A stretch of DNA of 43,210 bases from Herpetosiphon llansteffanensis. Its GTDB lineage: Bacteria; Chloroflexota; Chloroflexia; Chloroflexales; Herpetosiphonaceae. The translations under genes and the position numbers were made by a program. Shown here one piece after another: positions 32,329 to 41,328 of this stretch (position 1 is the stretch's first letter; each line of letters opens with the position of its first letter). Under the pieces are notes generated by a model, which did not search any database, was not told where the DNA came from, and saw nothing but the letters and a program-made list of their open reading frames with translations. The stretch covers positions 1 through 43,210 of the forward strand of contig NZ_PUBZ01000108.1 in the NCBI RefSeq assembly GCF_003205875.1, given 5' to 3'.

Positions 32329-34656
32329 CTAGCCCTGCAACTTCACGACCAGCTTGGTTGCCTGACCAAGTGCCGTGAGTTGTACGCCAAGTGGGTGTTG
32401 TTCGACTAAGGCTTGATCTGCGCTCGCTACCTGTTGGATGCCAACCAAAACGATTTGCCAATCGCTGGCTTGACCTTCTTGCACGATGCTGATTGTATCA
32501 CCATCGCGGCGCGCGCTCCACGAGGCAGCAATATCGCCATTGATTGCGGGAACCATGGTATAGGCTGCTTGGCCATCGCCCAGTTCATACAGGTTCAAGG
32601 TCACGCCGTTGGTATAATCGTAATCTGGGCGTTCGCTGTTGTTGCCAATTGCAATCAAGCTGTTGGGGCGGGCCAAAAGTGGCAAGCTCAGCATATCGTG
32701 GGTTTCACTGACCCAGCGTGGGCCTTCGACAACCGCGCCATTGGTAATTTGGGTCCAGCGGCCAGCAGGCACATAGTAGCTCACCGTGTTGTCGTAGGCA
32801 AAGACTGGCGCAACCAACAACGAATCACCAAGCATGTATTGGCGATCAAGATAATCGCAGGTCGGATCGTTAGGAAATTCCAGCAACATGGCCCGCATCA
32901 CCGGAATCCCACTCGTGGAAGCGGTCACAGCAGCGCCGTAGAGATAGGGCATCAAGCGTGATTTAAGTTTGGTGAAGTGGCGCAACACATCAACGGCTTC
33001 TTCATCGTAGATCCATGGTACACGATAGGTATGGTTGCCATGCAAGCGGCTGTGTGATGAAAGCATGCCGAAAGCGATCCAGCGCTTATAAACCTCAACT
33101 GGTGGCAGGCCCTCGAAGCCGCCAATATCGTGGCTCCAGAAGCCAAAGCCCGAAAGCCCTAACGATAACCCGCCGCGCAAACTTTCGGCCATCGATTCGA
33201 AGGTCGATTCGCAATCGCCGCCCCAGTGGACAGGGAATTGTTGGCCGCCAGCAGTCGCCGAACGTGCAAACAACACAGCATCATTGAGGCCGCGTTCGGT
33301 TTGCAACAAATCAAACACAACTTTGTTGTAGAGATGAGTGTAGTAGTTGTGCATGCGCTGTGGGTCGGAGCCGTCGAAGTAGGCGACATCGGTTGGAATG
33401 CGCTCGCCAAAGTCGGTTTTGAAACAATCAACGCCTATATCGAGCAGGCCTTTGAGCTTGGCAGCATACCAAGCGCAAGCATCAGGATTGGTGAAATCGA
33501 CCAGGCCCATGCCCGATTGCCACATATCCGATTGCCAAACATCGCCATTGGGCTTTTTCACCAAGTAGCCATGCTCCATGCCTTCACGGAATAGCGCCGA
33601 ACGCTGGGCAATGTATGGATTGATCCAGACACAAATTTTCAGGCCGCGATCTTTGAGCCGTTTGAGCATGCCTTCAGGATCGGGGAAGGTGCGTGAATCC
33701 CATTCCAGATCGCACCAGTGGAATTCGCGCATCCAAAAACAATCGAAGTGAAAGACGTGCAAGTGCAAATCGCGGTCGGCCATGCCTTGGATAAAGCTGG
33801 TCACGGTTGCTTCATCATACGAGGTGGTAAACGACGTTGTGAGCCACAAGCCAAACGACCATGCTGGCGGCAAGGCTGGGCGGCCAGTTAAGGCGGTAAA
33901 TTTTTCGAGAATGTCCTTGGGCGTTGGGCCATAGATCACGAAATATTCGAGGCTTTGGCCTTGGACGCTGAATTGCACCCGCGAAACTTTTTCCGAGGCA
34001 ATTTCAAAGGCCACATTTTCTGGCTGATTGACGAACACGCCATAGCCACGATTGGTCAGGTAGAATGGCACATTTTTGTAGGCTTGCTCGCTGCCAGTGC
34101 CGCCATCTTGGTTCCAAACATCAACCGATTGGCCGTTTTTGACGAAGGCGGTGAAGCGTTCGCCCAAGCCATACACTTGTTCGCCAACGCAGAGCGATAA
34201 TTGCTCGTGCATAAACTCGCCTTCACCAGCCATACTAATGTAGCCAACACCTTTGCGGCCACTGCTGGTTACGCGGCGGTTTTCAGCCCAAAAATTGATG
34301 CTCCAATCGCCAGTTTTGGGAATTTGTACGCTCAATTTGCCACTGGTCAAGCGAAATTCTTGCTCATCTTCGCTGGTGCTAACGCTCTCATTAGCCGATT
34401 CGGCAATCGCGAAGTTGGGGCCTAATGGGCGTTGACCTTCGAAATGCGTTAGTTTGACCCGAATCACATCGGGCATTGGCGAGGAAAAACGGGCGGTAAT
34501 CGTACCCAAGTTCAAGGTATCGCCCCGATGGTTGATCCGCTTGCCTGGTGCGTATACCGTCAGACTTGTATCGTTAATTTGGCCATCGTAGGCTTGTGAT
34601 GCGAAGAGGGCATTAACGCCCTCACGCATCATCCAATAACCATCAGTAAATTTCAT
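32329..34656 (-). CDS. yicI: alpha-xylosidase, GH31, YicI type
   Basis: A 775-residue cytoplasmic enzyme starting at the ATG at 34656, 7 nt after AAGGA. An upstream in-frame start at 34812 lies inside repeat words and was rejected. Catalytic residues align with E. coli YicI almost by number: nucleophile Asp415 (CFKTDFGERIP) and acid/base Asp481 (HWGGDCES). N-terminal beta domain ~1-270; GH31 barrel ~270-600; C-terminal beta domains after. It releases xylose from the non-reducing end of xyloglucan oligosaccharides such as isoprimeverose. Next to xylose isomerase and a sugar ABC transporter, this supports an alpha-xyloside pathway. Confidence 0.96.
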   Translation of the reverse strand: MKFTDGYWMMREGVNALFASQAYDGQINDTSLTVYAPGKRINHRGDTLNLGTITARFSSPMPDVIRVKLTHFEGQRPLGPNFAIAESANESVSTSEDEQEFRLTSGKLSVQIPKTGDWSINFWAENRRVTSSGRKGVGYISMAGEGEFMHEQLSLCVGEQVYGLGERFTAFVKNGQSVDVWNQDGGTGSEQAYKNVPFYLTNRGYGVFVNQPENVAFEIASEKVSRVQFSVQGQSLEYFVIYGPTPKDILEKFTALTGRPALPPAWSFGLWLTTSFTTSYDEATVTSFIQGMADRDLHLHVFHFDCFWMREFHWCDLEWDSRTFPDPEGMLKRLKDRGLKICVWINPYIAQRSALFREGMEHGYLVKKPNGDVWQSDMWQSGMGLVDFTNPDACAWYAAKLKGLLDIGVDCFKTDFGERIPTDVAYFDGSDPQRMHNYYTHLYNKVVFDLLQTERGLNDAVLFARSATAGGQQFPVHWGGDCESTFESMAESLRGGLSLGLSGFGFWSHDIGGFEGLPPVEVYKRWIAFGMLSSHSRLHGNHTYRVPWIYDEEAVDVLRHFTKLKSRLMPYLYGAAVTASTSGIPVMRAMLLEFPNDPTCDYLDRQYMLGDSLLVAPVFAYDNTVSYYVPAGRWTQITNGAVVEGPRWVSETHDMLSLPLLARPNSLIAIGNNSERPDYDYTNGVTLNLYELGDGQAAYTMVPAINGDIAASWSARRDGDTISIVQEGQASDWQIVLVGIQQVASADQALVEQHPLGVQLTALGQATKLVVKLQG

Positions 34657-34860
34657 TGTTAAATCCTTATGTTGATCCACGAAGGACACGAAGGACGGAA
34701 CCGCGAAGCGTGCGAAGAGCACGAAGACTGTTTTCGCCACAGATTGGCACAGATTATGAGGATTATGTTCTTGTGACCAATAGCCAACAGCCCGATCCCC
34801 AACCCCCGCCAACCAATCCCCAAATTACCTCTGTTCTCTGTTCTATGCTCTATGTTCTGA
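34657..34860. repeat. heptamer-word spacer between alpha-xylosidase and permease genes
   Basis: A 204-nt gap inside the cluster with CACGAAG 9-mers (34677-34731), the CACAGATT word (34736-34760), a CCAATAGCCAACAGCC word followed by CCCCAAC-type heptamers (34782-34827), and CTATGTTC-type heptamers reversed (34830-34860). No terminator is seen. Confidence 0.7.
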
Positions 34861-35724
34861 TCACTTCACACTACCTGCGGCGATGCCTTTGGTCAGGGTG
34901 CGTTGGAAGATCAGGAAGAAGATAAAGCAGGGCAGAATCCCTAATAAGGCCGAAGCGCTGGATAAAGTGGCTTCCATATTGCGTTGGCCTTGCAGCACGC
35001 CGACCGCAATCGGCACAGTTTGGCGATCATTGCTAATCAACAAAATCAACGGCAAGAAAAATTCGTTCCACGTCCAGATGAAAAAGAAGGTGAAGAGCAC
35101 CGCCAGCGTTGGGCGGCTGACAGGAACGATGATCTTAAACAGGAGTTGCAGTTTATTGCAGCCATCCAACATCGCCGCTTCGAGCATTTCCTTGGGAAAG
35201 GTGCTGAACACCGATGAAAGCAAATAGGTGCCAAAGGCGCTCTGAATAACCGAGAAAATCAAGATCACCACAAAGCGGGTGTTATACAGGTCGAATTCCT
35301 TGGAAAGGTAGTACAACGGATAGACCAGTGATTCTTGGGGCAGCGTGTTGGCAACCATAAACAGAATCAATAGCCAAATTCGGCCTTTAATGCGGCCAAT
35401 GCCCAAGGCAAAAGCGTTCAGCAGCGATAACAGCACGCCGATCACCGCCACGCTGGCGCTAATCAACAGGCTATTGAGCAACTTCTGGCTGTAATCGACC
35501 CGCTGCCAAAACTCCACGATGCCATCGATTGACCATGCGGTTGGCCAGCTTAATGGACCGTAGGTTGCATAATCCTCTGGTGTTTTGAAGGCATTGATAA
35601 TGACGATGGCAAATGGCAACAGCACAACCAGCAGCACGATCAATAGCGCAGCCAGCACAAAGAAGCGTCCAATGCCAGCCTTGTGTGGTTTTTTGTAGCT
35701 TGATTTTAATGGAAGGCTGGTCAT
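34861..35724 (-). CDS. carbohydrate ABC transporter permease, MalG-like
   Basis: A 287-residue inner-membrane permease with about six segments. The EAA loop reads EAAMLDGCNKLQLLFKIIVP, the site that contacts the ATPase. It follows the MalF-like gene after 1 nt; GGAG for this start lies inside the end of that gene, so translation is coupled. The pair forms the channel of a sugar importer. The ATPase is not in the window; such systems commonly share one MsmK/MalK-type ATPase encoded elsewhere, which is general knowledge of the family. The expected substrates are alpha-xylosides by context. Confidence 0.94.
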   Translation of the reverse strand: MTSLPLKSSYKKPHKAGIGRFFVLAALLIVLLVVLLPFAIVIINAFKTPEDYATYGPLSWPTAWSIDGIVEFWQRVDYSQKLLNSLLISASVAVIGVLLSLLNAFALGIGRIKGRIWLLILFMVANTLPQESLVYPLYYLSKEFDLYNTRFVVILIFSVIQSAFGTYLLSSVFSTFPKEMLEAAMLDGCNKLQLLFKIIVPVSRPTLAVLFTFFFIWTWNEFFLPLILLISNDRQTVPIAVGVLQGQRNMEATLSSASALLGILPCFIFFLIFQRTLTKGIAAGSVK

Positions 35725-35725
35725 C

Positions 35726-36619
35726 TTAAAGCTCCTCGGCTGATTGGCGACGAATAAAGAAAATCGTCAACCCAATAATGATCACCGTCATAACCGTGGA
35801 AATTGCCGAGCCATAGCCAATATTGGCCTTCTCGAAGAAGTTTTGGTAGGCAAAGTAGGACGGAACCAAGGTAGAGCTACCAGGGCCGCCGCGAGTTAGC
35901 ACATAAATTTGGCCAAAAACTTTGAGCGAGGCAATCGTTGTAGTCAGTAGCACCACAAAAATTTCAGGCCGAATTAAGTGCACCGTGATATAGCGAAAAC
36001 GATCAAACCAGCTTGCGCCATCAAGCACCGCCGCCTCGTAAATTTCGGGGTCGATGCGCTGCAAGCCAGCCATAAAAATGACCAGCGGATAGCCCAGCTG
36101 GAACCACACCATAATCACCATCACGCTGGGCAAGGCAGTTTGGCGATTGCCAAGCCAGTTGCGGGTCAAATTCTCGAGGCCCAGCGTTTCGAGCAAGCCA
36201 TTCAGCGCCCCATAATTTGGGTGCAGAATCCAAGCCCAAACGATGCCAGCAATTGCCACCGGCAAAATTTGCGGCAGATAAAAAGCGGCGCGAAAAAAGC
36301 TGGCTGTGCGCGAGCCAAATTTGTTGGTAATGTAATCGTAGAGCACCGCGGCGAGCAGTAAGCCTAGCAACGTCGGCACAATCGTCATGGCCACCAGCAT
36401 CGCCAAATTATTACGGAATGATGCCCAAAACGTGCTATCACGAAACAAGCGGGCATAGTTATCAAGCCCAGCCCATTTTGGTGTTCCAACACCCTGCCAA
36501 TGGGTGAAACTTGTGCCAATATTCATCAAGAAGGGAATGGCGATAACCAGCACAAACAGAATCAAGCCGGGCAGCAAAAACCACCAGTAGCCCCTGTTTG
36601 TTGAACGTTTAAGCATCAT
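35726..36619 (-). CDS. carbohydrate ABC transporter permease, MalF-like
   Basis: A 297-residue inner-membrane permease with about six segments and the EAA-loop motif EAAVLDGASWFDRFRYITVH. AAGG lies 8 nt before the ATG at 36619. It is followed by the MalG-like gene after 1 nt and preceded by a 196-nt heptamer-word spacer and the binding-protein gene. Together these make the membrane part of an importer. No ATPase is adjacent. Confidence 0.94.
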   Translation of the reverse strand: MMLKRSTNRGYWWFLLPGLILFVLVIAIPFLMNIGTSFTHWQGVGTPKWAGLDNYARLFRDSTFWASFRNNLAMLVAMTIVPTLLGLLLAAVLYDYITNKFGSRTASFFRAAFYLPQILPVAIAGIVWAWILHPNYGALNGLLETLGLENLTRNWLGNRQTALPSVMVIMVWFQLGYPLVIFMAGLQRIDPEIYEAAVLDGASWFDRFRYITVHLIRPEIFVVLLTTTIASLKVFGQIYVLTRGGPGSSTLVPSYFAYQNFFEKANIGYGSAISTVMTVIIIGLTIFFIRRQSAEEL

Positions 36620-36815
36620 TGCCGTAACCTTTCGATTGGTAGCTAGAATGTTGATGAGGGATCGGGGGCTAGGGGTCGGGGGTCGGGATCGCTATCTTTT
36701 ACCCTAAATCCTAGCCACAAACCCATAGCTGCCTCGTTAGCAGAGCTGAAGGTCAAGAAATGAGGCTCAATACTAATTTGCTGACCCCTAGCCCCTAACC
36801 GCTGGCCCCTACTCC
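36620..36815. repeat. heptamer-word spacer between permease and binding-protein genes
   Basis: A 196-nt gap with GGGGGCT/GGGGTCG heptamers (36655-36690), a stretch with no word (36691-36780), and CCCCTAG/CCCCTAA-type heptamers (36781-36815) that end at the binding-protein stop codon. No gene or clear terminator. Confidence 0.7.
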
Positions 36816-38150
36816 CTACTTGCCTAAGGTCGCGCGATGTTCTTGGTATGGGATGGCAATTGCATCAAGCATTTCGCTTGGAGTTTTGGTGCCATCGATC
36901 AACTCTTGGATATTGGCCACCAAGATGTCGTAGTAGCCTGGAGCTGGCCAGTCGGGGTAGAAGGCCAAGCCATCGGCTTTGGAAATCGCATCGAAGTTTT
37001 GGATTAATTCTTTGTTCTTGTCGTTGGTGATTTTGCTGACATCGGCGTTGACTGGCACGCCACCAGAGTTGCCCAACAAGGTCTGGATTTCTTGGCTCAT
37101 CGTGATGTCGATGAAATCGTAGACCAGATCTTTGTTTTTGGCATTGGTTGGCACGGCCCAGATGTTGCCGCTTGAGCCGGGGTGCAAGGTGTTGCCTGGG
37201 AACAAGAACGTGCCCCATTCAAAGCCCTTGATTTCGTCGCTGAAGCGACCATACCACCAGCTGCCAGAAATCATGATTGGGAAGGTGCCATTGGTGAAGG
37301 CCACGCCCATATCTTCGGCCTTGATGCCAGTTGCATCTTTGCTGATATAGCCTTTGCTGACCCATTCGGCCATTTTTTCAGCGCCATACGTAAATTCTGG
37401 GCCACGGAAATCGACATCGCCTTGATAAAGTTGGAAGGCGTTGACGAATTCGCGGTTGGCTTTGCTCAAGACCAATTCATAGAAAATCTGTTGGGCGGGA
37501 TATTCAGCGCCACCAACTGAGAGCGGGGTTACGCCTTGTTTGACAAAGGCATCCATCACTGCTTCGAATTCGGCAAAGGTGGTTGGCACTTGCAAATTGG
37601 CTTTGGCAAACATGTCTTTGTTGTAATAAACCATGACATATTCTGCATAGTTGGGCACGCCAAACCATTTGCCAGCGCCCATCACGCCTTTATCGTCGTA
37701 GCGAGCGGTGGTTTGCAAGCTAGAGCTGAGCAATTTATCCCAACCGCGTTGGGTCGCAACATCTGAGAGGTCGGTCAGCAAGCCTTGGGTTGAAAGCAAG
37801 CCAGCAGTTGCATTGCCTTTGTTATATTCCAAAATATCGGGGGTTTCGTTGGAGTTGAGCACCATGCCAGCGGTTTGGCGAATTTGCTCGAAGCCTTTTT
37901 CTTCAAACTGAATCGTTACACCTGGGTTTGCTGCTTGAAATTGTTTAATCGATTCGGCCCAAGCAATACCCATGGCGCTGTTGGCACCTTCGTAGTGCCA
38001 AAGCTTGATCGTGCGTGGCTCGTTGCTGGTGGTGGTGCTGCCGCTGGGGGCGGTTGTTGCGCTCTCTGAGCCACATGCTGCCAGAATGCTGGTGAGTAAT
38101 ACCAAGAGTAGCATAAATGAGAGTCGGAACGTTGACTTCGATGTGGACAT
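36816..38150 (-). CDS. sugar-binding lipoprotein of an ABC importer
   Basis: A 444-residue exported lipoprotein: a basic start, a hydrophobic core and LAAC with lipidated Cys26, then a Ser/Thr-rich tether (SATTAPSGSTTTSN). The mature part is a family 1 extracellular solute-binding protein (IKLWHYEGANSAMGIAWAESIKQF; WGTFLFPGN; GNIWAVPTNAKNK). AAGGAGG lies 6 nt before the ATG at 38150, preferred over an in-frame ATG at 38183 with no signal-like start. It binds the sugar outside the membrane and delivers it to the two permeases downstream. Bound sugar is inferred from the alpha-xylosidase, not from the binding site. Confidence 0.95.
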   Translation of the reverse strand: MSTSKSTFRLSFMLLLVLLTSILAACGSESATTAPSGSTTTSNEPRTIKLWHYEGANSAMGIAWAESIKQFQAANPGVTIQFEEKGFEQIRQTAGMVLNSNETPDILEYNKGNATAGLLSTQGLLTDLSDVATQRGWDKLLSSSLQTTARYDDKGVMGAGKWFGVPNYAEYVMVYYNKDMFAKANLQVPTTFAEFEAVMDAFVKQGVTPLSVGGAEYPAQQIFYELVLSKANREFVNAFQLYQGDVDFRGPEFTYGAEKMAEWVSKGYISKDATGIKAEDMGVAFTNGTFPIMISGSWWYGRFSDEIKGFEWGTFLFPGNTLHPGSSGNIWAVPTNAKNKDLVYDFIDITMSQEIQTLLGNSGGVPVNADVSKITNDKNKELIQNFDAISKADGLAFYPDWPAPGYYDILVANIQELIDGTKTPSEMLDAIAIPYQEHRATLGK

Positions 38151-38218
38151 CTGTGTCCTCCTTGGGATCGTTACCATAGCCATTGTTAATTTTCAGCCGA
38201 CGAGCGAGCAATGGTGAA

Positions 38219-39241
38219 CTATCGTTCTGTGCGCCGTGCTTGACCGGTACTGTTGCGCACAACTAATTGACATGGCAAGAGGGCTTGGGGCAACTCGCGA
38301 TCTTGGGCTTCGAGCTGTTGAATCAGTAAATCAACGCCTAATGTGCCAAGCTCAGCGATTGGTGGTTCTAAGGTTGTTAGAGTTGGCAAGGTCATTTCGG
38401 CAACGCGCGCCGAAGAGACTAACGAAATCAGCGAAATATCGTCGGGAATACTCCAGCCACGTTCGCTGACCGCTTGAATAATGCCGGACATAGCGCGTTC
38501 GTTCATCACAATCAGCGCGCTCAAGCCAGGGTGTTCAGTTAATAATTGATTGAACATCTCGTAGCCAGCACTGACTGAATCGTGGCAAAAGGTGCTCACG
38601 CCCTGCAATTGAGCCGCCGCGATTGCCTCATCGAAGCGTTGGGCAACCCGCACTGTCGGGCCATAACCAGCTTCAAAGGCTTCTTGCGAATGATTGATAA
38701 ACGCAATCTGGCGATGACCAAGCTCAGCAAGGTAATTCACTGCAAGCTGGGTTGTGCGATCAAAATCAATATCAACATAGCTCATGCCTGTGCTATCGGC
38801 GCTGCGCCCAATCATGCTGAAGGGAAATTCAAGTTCGCGGAGCAATTCAATTCGTGGATCGTTGAGATGCACTTCCATCACCAACACGCCATCGACGAGG
38901 CCTTGTTGCAGCAGTTGGCGCAGCTCGCTGGAATCGGTGGGCAACGACCACAACACCAAGTGGTAGCCGTTGTTACGAGCGGCCTCGGCGGCACTGGTCA
39001 CAAACTCAAGCTCAGTTAAGCCCAAGCCACGTTCAGGCGTTGGAAAAAGCAAGGCGATAATTTTGCTGCGTTTGCTGGCCAAACCGCGAGCTAAGGCATG
39101 GGGCTTGTAGCCAAGCTCCTCCATCGCGGCGTAAATCCGCTGGCGGGTTTCTTCTGAGATCGGTCTCGTTCCATTGAGTGCGTATGAGACGGTGCTGAGG
39201 GCAACTCCGGCTCGTTTTGCGACATCGACCATCGTTGGCAC
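38219..39241 (-). CDS. LacI-family transcriptional regulator
   Basis: A 340-residue regulator. Start is a GTG at 39241 with a G-rich ribosome site, because the family opens as M-x-T-x-x-DVA..AGV and this one reads MPTMVDVAKRAGVALSTVSYALNG. Residues 1-55 are the helix-turn-helix and hinge; ~60-330 the periplasmic-binding-type effector domain with the LSALIVMNERAMSGI and LISLVSSARVAEM segments. It is the first gene of the alpha-xyloside cluster, 68 nt before the binding-protein gene. It probably binds the operator at 39308-39321 and so regulates itself and the cluster. The inducer is probably a xylose-containing sugar. Confidence 0.95.
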   Translation of the reverse strand: MPTMVDVAKRAGVALSTVSYALNGTRPISEETRQRIYAAMEELGYKPHALARGLASKRSKIIALLFPTPERGLGLTELEFVTSAAEAARNNGYHLVLWSLPTDSSELRQLLQQGLVDGVLVMEVHLNDPRIELLRELEFPFSMIGRSADSTGMSYVDIDFDRTTQLAVNYLAELGHRQIAFINHSQEAFEAGYGPTVRVAQRFDEAIAAAQLQGVSTFCHDSVSAGYEMFNQLLTEHPGLSALIVMNERAMSGIIQAVSERGWSIPDDISLISLVSSARVAEMTLPTLTTLEPPIAELGTLGVDLLIQQLEAQDRELPQALLPCQLVVRNSTGQARRTER

Positions 39242-39280
39242 AATGCCCCCCGTTCTCGCGTGTAGCGGTTACGAAAGCTT

Positions 39281-39322
39281 ATCGAAGCGTGTAGTCGAAA
39301 CGTATAGTCGAAACGCTTCGAT
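39281..39322. promoter_or_regulatory. LacI-type operator region with repeated half-sites
   Basis: TCGAAACGCTTCGA at 39308-39321 is a 14-bp near-perfect palindrome centred on CG, the typical LacI-family operator form. Two further half-sites (ATCGAAGCG at 39281-39289 and TAGTCGAAACG at 39292-39302) lie on the regulator side, the second repeated exactly at 39305-39315. Outer arms ATCGAAGCG and CGCTTCGAT (39314-39322) are inverted repeats. The main site covers the expected transcription start, so binding should repress. Confidence 0.75.
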
Positions 39323-39326
39323 GATT

Positions 39327-39355
39327 ACTATACAAAACATAAGCGTGATTGTCAA
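39327..39355 (-). promoter_or_regulatory. near-consensus promoter of the alpha-xyloside cluster
   Basis: On the minus strand TTGACA (39355-39350) is a perfect -35 box and TATAGT (39332-39327) a good -10 box with exactly 17 nt between. The start site would fall near 39320, inside the operator, with a leader of about 80 nt to the regulator's GTG. Confidence 0.85.
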
Positions 39356-39860
39356 GAACAGAGAGCATAGAGCATAGAACATAGAACATAGGAGTAGGGG
39401 TTGGGGGTAAGGGGTCAGCGGCTAGGGGTCAGGGCTATAGAAAAAACATAATCCTCATAATCTGTGTCAATCTGTGGCCAACGAAAAGGATGAAGGATGA
39501 GGGATGAAGGATGAAATACCAACGTCAAACGTCAAAACTATAAACATGCAGTTTTAACGCAGAGGCGCAGAGGAATGATGGCTTTGGGCTATTGGCTATA
39601 GGAAATATAATCAAACAAATCTGTGGAATCTGTGGCTAAAAAATACGTATTCGTGCAATTCGTGCAATTCGTGGCTAAAAAATACATTCTTCGCAGTTTC
39701 GGGGATCAGGGGCTGGGGATCGGTATCCCGTGCTGTGCTCATCACCTGTTGTCAATTCCAATGATTTTCCGCTAGCCACAAGCCTATAGCCTATAGCCTC
39801 ATCCTCTTCGTGCGCTTCGTGCGCCAAAAAGTGGTCTGCTTAAACACTGCAAACTGGTAC
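39356..39860. repeat. long intergenic heptamer-word region
   Basis: Part of a 680-nt gap between divergent genes. Words in order: AGAGCAT heptamers (39358-39390), GGGGTTG/GGGGTCA heptamers (39392-39434), AATCTGTG 10-mers (39459-39480), GGATGAA heptamers (39487-39515), ACGTCAA heptamers (39521-39537), GCAGAGGCGCAGAGG (39553-39573), GGCTTTGGGCTATTGG (39579-39601), another AATCTGTG pair (39618-39640), TTCGTGCAA 9-mers (39648-39676), and reversed GGCTATA words (39773-39799). No gene was seen in it. Confidence 0.75.
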
Positions 39861-39889
39861 TTAACCAGACCAACTGCCTTTGCTATGCT
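39861..39889 (+). promoter_or_regulatory. candidate promoter of the PLP decarboxylase gene
   Basis: TTAACC (39861-39866) and TATGCT (39884-39889), 17 nt apart, 32 nt before the ATG at 39922. Each box matches four of six consensus bases. Confidence 0.45.
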
Positions 39890-39921
39890 CAAGCTAGTTC
39901 TGAATTAATTGAGGTAGCCCA

Positions 39922-41328
39922 ATGAACCCAATGTTAGCCAACGATGCAGCCCAACTCGACCAGATTTTAGAGCAGACGCTGGCCACAGCCAAGCAATTTT
40001 TGCATAATTTACCGCAGCGCCCAGTTGGTGTAACCTATCCAGCCAAGCACCTTCAAGCATTACCAAACGCTGGCTTGGGCGCAGAACAAACGCTCGAACA
40101 CTTTTTGAGCCGCTTCAGCAGCACATTAACTGGCAGCACTGGCCCGCGTTATTGGGGATTTGTTACTGGTGGCGCAACCCCAGCAGCCTTAGCTGGCGAT
40201 TGGCTGGTCAGCACGTTTGATCAAAATCCCAGCGGCACGACTGAAACCGCAGCCATTCAGGTTGAAAACGAAGCCATCAGTATGCTGCGCGAATTATTTG
40301 GCTTGCCCACAACCTTCAGCGGTGCATTTGTTTCGGGCGCGACCATGGCCAATTTTGTTGGTTTGGCAATTGGGCGGCAATGGGTGGCCAAGCAACTCAA
40401 TCACGATGTAGCGCGCATGGGCCTCTATGGGCTTGCGCCAATTCCCGTCTTGAGCGGTGCGGCGCATTCGAGCATCTACAAAGCCATGTCAATGTTGGGG
40501 ATGGGTCGGCAGCAACTCCAAACGATTGAACTGCTACCGGAGCGCGAAGCAGTGAACATCGATGCATTACGTCAAGCATTAGCAGCCTTGCCAAGCAACC
40601 AACCAGCAATCGTGGTCGCCAATGCAGGCACTGTCAACAGCGTCGATTTTGATGACATCGCCGCAATCGCTGCACTTAAGCAGGAATTCAATTTTTGGTT
40701 GCATGTCGATGCAGCATTTGGTGGATTTGCCGCCTGTTCACCGCAATTTGCCCATTTGGTGCAGGGCATTGAGCATGCAGATTCGCTAACAATTGATGCC
40801 CACAAATGGCTCAACGTGCCCTATGATTCAGCGATGCAATTCACCCGCCATGCAGCTTTGCAAGTTGAAGTGTTTCACAATAGCGCCGCCTATCTTGGCC
40901 CAATGGGCGAAAATCCTAGCTTTTTTCATCGCACGCCAGAAAATTCCCGCCGTTGGCGCTCGTTGCCTGCTTGGTTTACGCTTATGGCCTATGGCTCGGC
41001 TGGCTACCAAGAAATTGTTGAGCGCGATTGTGAGCTGGCGCAACTGCTCGGCAACTACATCAGCGATTCGCAGTTACTGCGTTTGGTCGCACCAGTGCGC
41101 ATGAATGTGGTCTGCTTTAGCTTGGCTGGCAACCCCGATAGCGCAAAGATTCAAACCTATCTTGATGCAGTTCGCGCCACAGGGGCGGTTTTTATGACCG
41201 CGACGGTCTATGCAGGCCAGCCAGCAATTCGCGCTGCCTTCTCGAATTGGCGCACGACCACCGCCGATGTGGAGTTGGCATGGCAAGCCATGGAAAGCGT
41301 TGCAGCAGAACATAGCGAGAAATTATGA
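39922..41328 (+). CDS. group II PLP-dependent amino acid decarboxylase
   Basis: A 468-residue enzyme of the aromatic-amino-acid/glutamate decarboxylase fold. The cofactor Lys295 lies in IDAHKWLNVP, with His182 (AAHSS, ring stacking) and Asp263 (HVDAAFGG, pyridine nitrogen). GAGG lies 7 nt before the ATG. It removes the carboxyl from an amino acid to give an amine; the substrate is not resolved. Neighbouring DNA is repeats, then the second MocR gene downstream, a type of regulator that often controls amine or amino-acid genes, so a functional link is possible but not shown. Confidence 0.93.
   Translation: MNPMLANDAAQLDQILEQTLATAKQFLHNLPQRPVGVTYPAKHLQALPNAGLGAEQTLEHFLSRFSSTLTGSTGPRYWGFVTGGATPAALAGDWLVSTFDQNPSGTTETAAIQVENEAISMLRELFGLPTTFSGAFVSGATMANFVGLAIGRQWVAKQLNHDVARMGLYGLAPIPVLSGAAHSSIYKAMSMLGMGRQQLQTIELLPEREAVNIDALRQALAALPSNQPAIVVANAGTVNSVDFDDIAAIAALKQEFNFWLHVDAAFGGFAACSPQFAHLVQGIEHADSLTIDAHKWLNVPYDSAMQFTRHAALQVEVFHNSAAYLGPMGENPSFFHRTPENSRRWRSLPAWFTLMAYGSAGYQEIVERDCELAQLLGNYISDSQLLRLVAPVRMNVVCFSLAGNPDSAKIQTYLDAVRATGAVFMTATVYAGQPAIRAAFSNWRTTTADVELAWQAMESVAAEHSEKL

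Noticed and set aside
36816-38183. Longer start at 38183 for the binding protein
   Set aside because: The ATG at 38150 has a strong ribosome site and begins a proper lipoprotein signal.
39356-39860. The tandem words as a CRISPR array
   Set aside because: The units are 7-10 nt, degenerate and without unique spacers of CRISPR length, and no cas gene is near.
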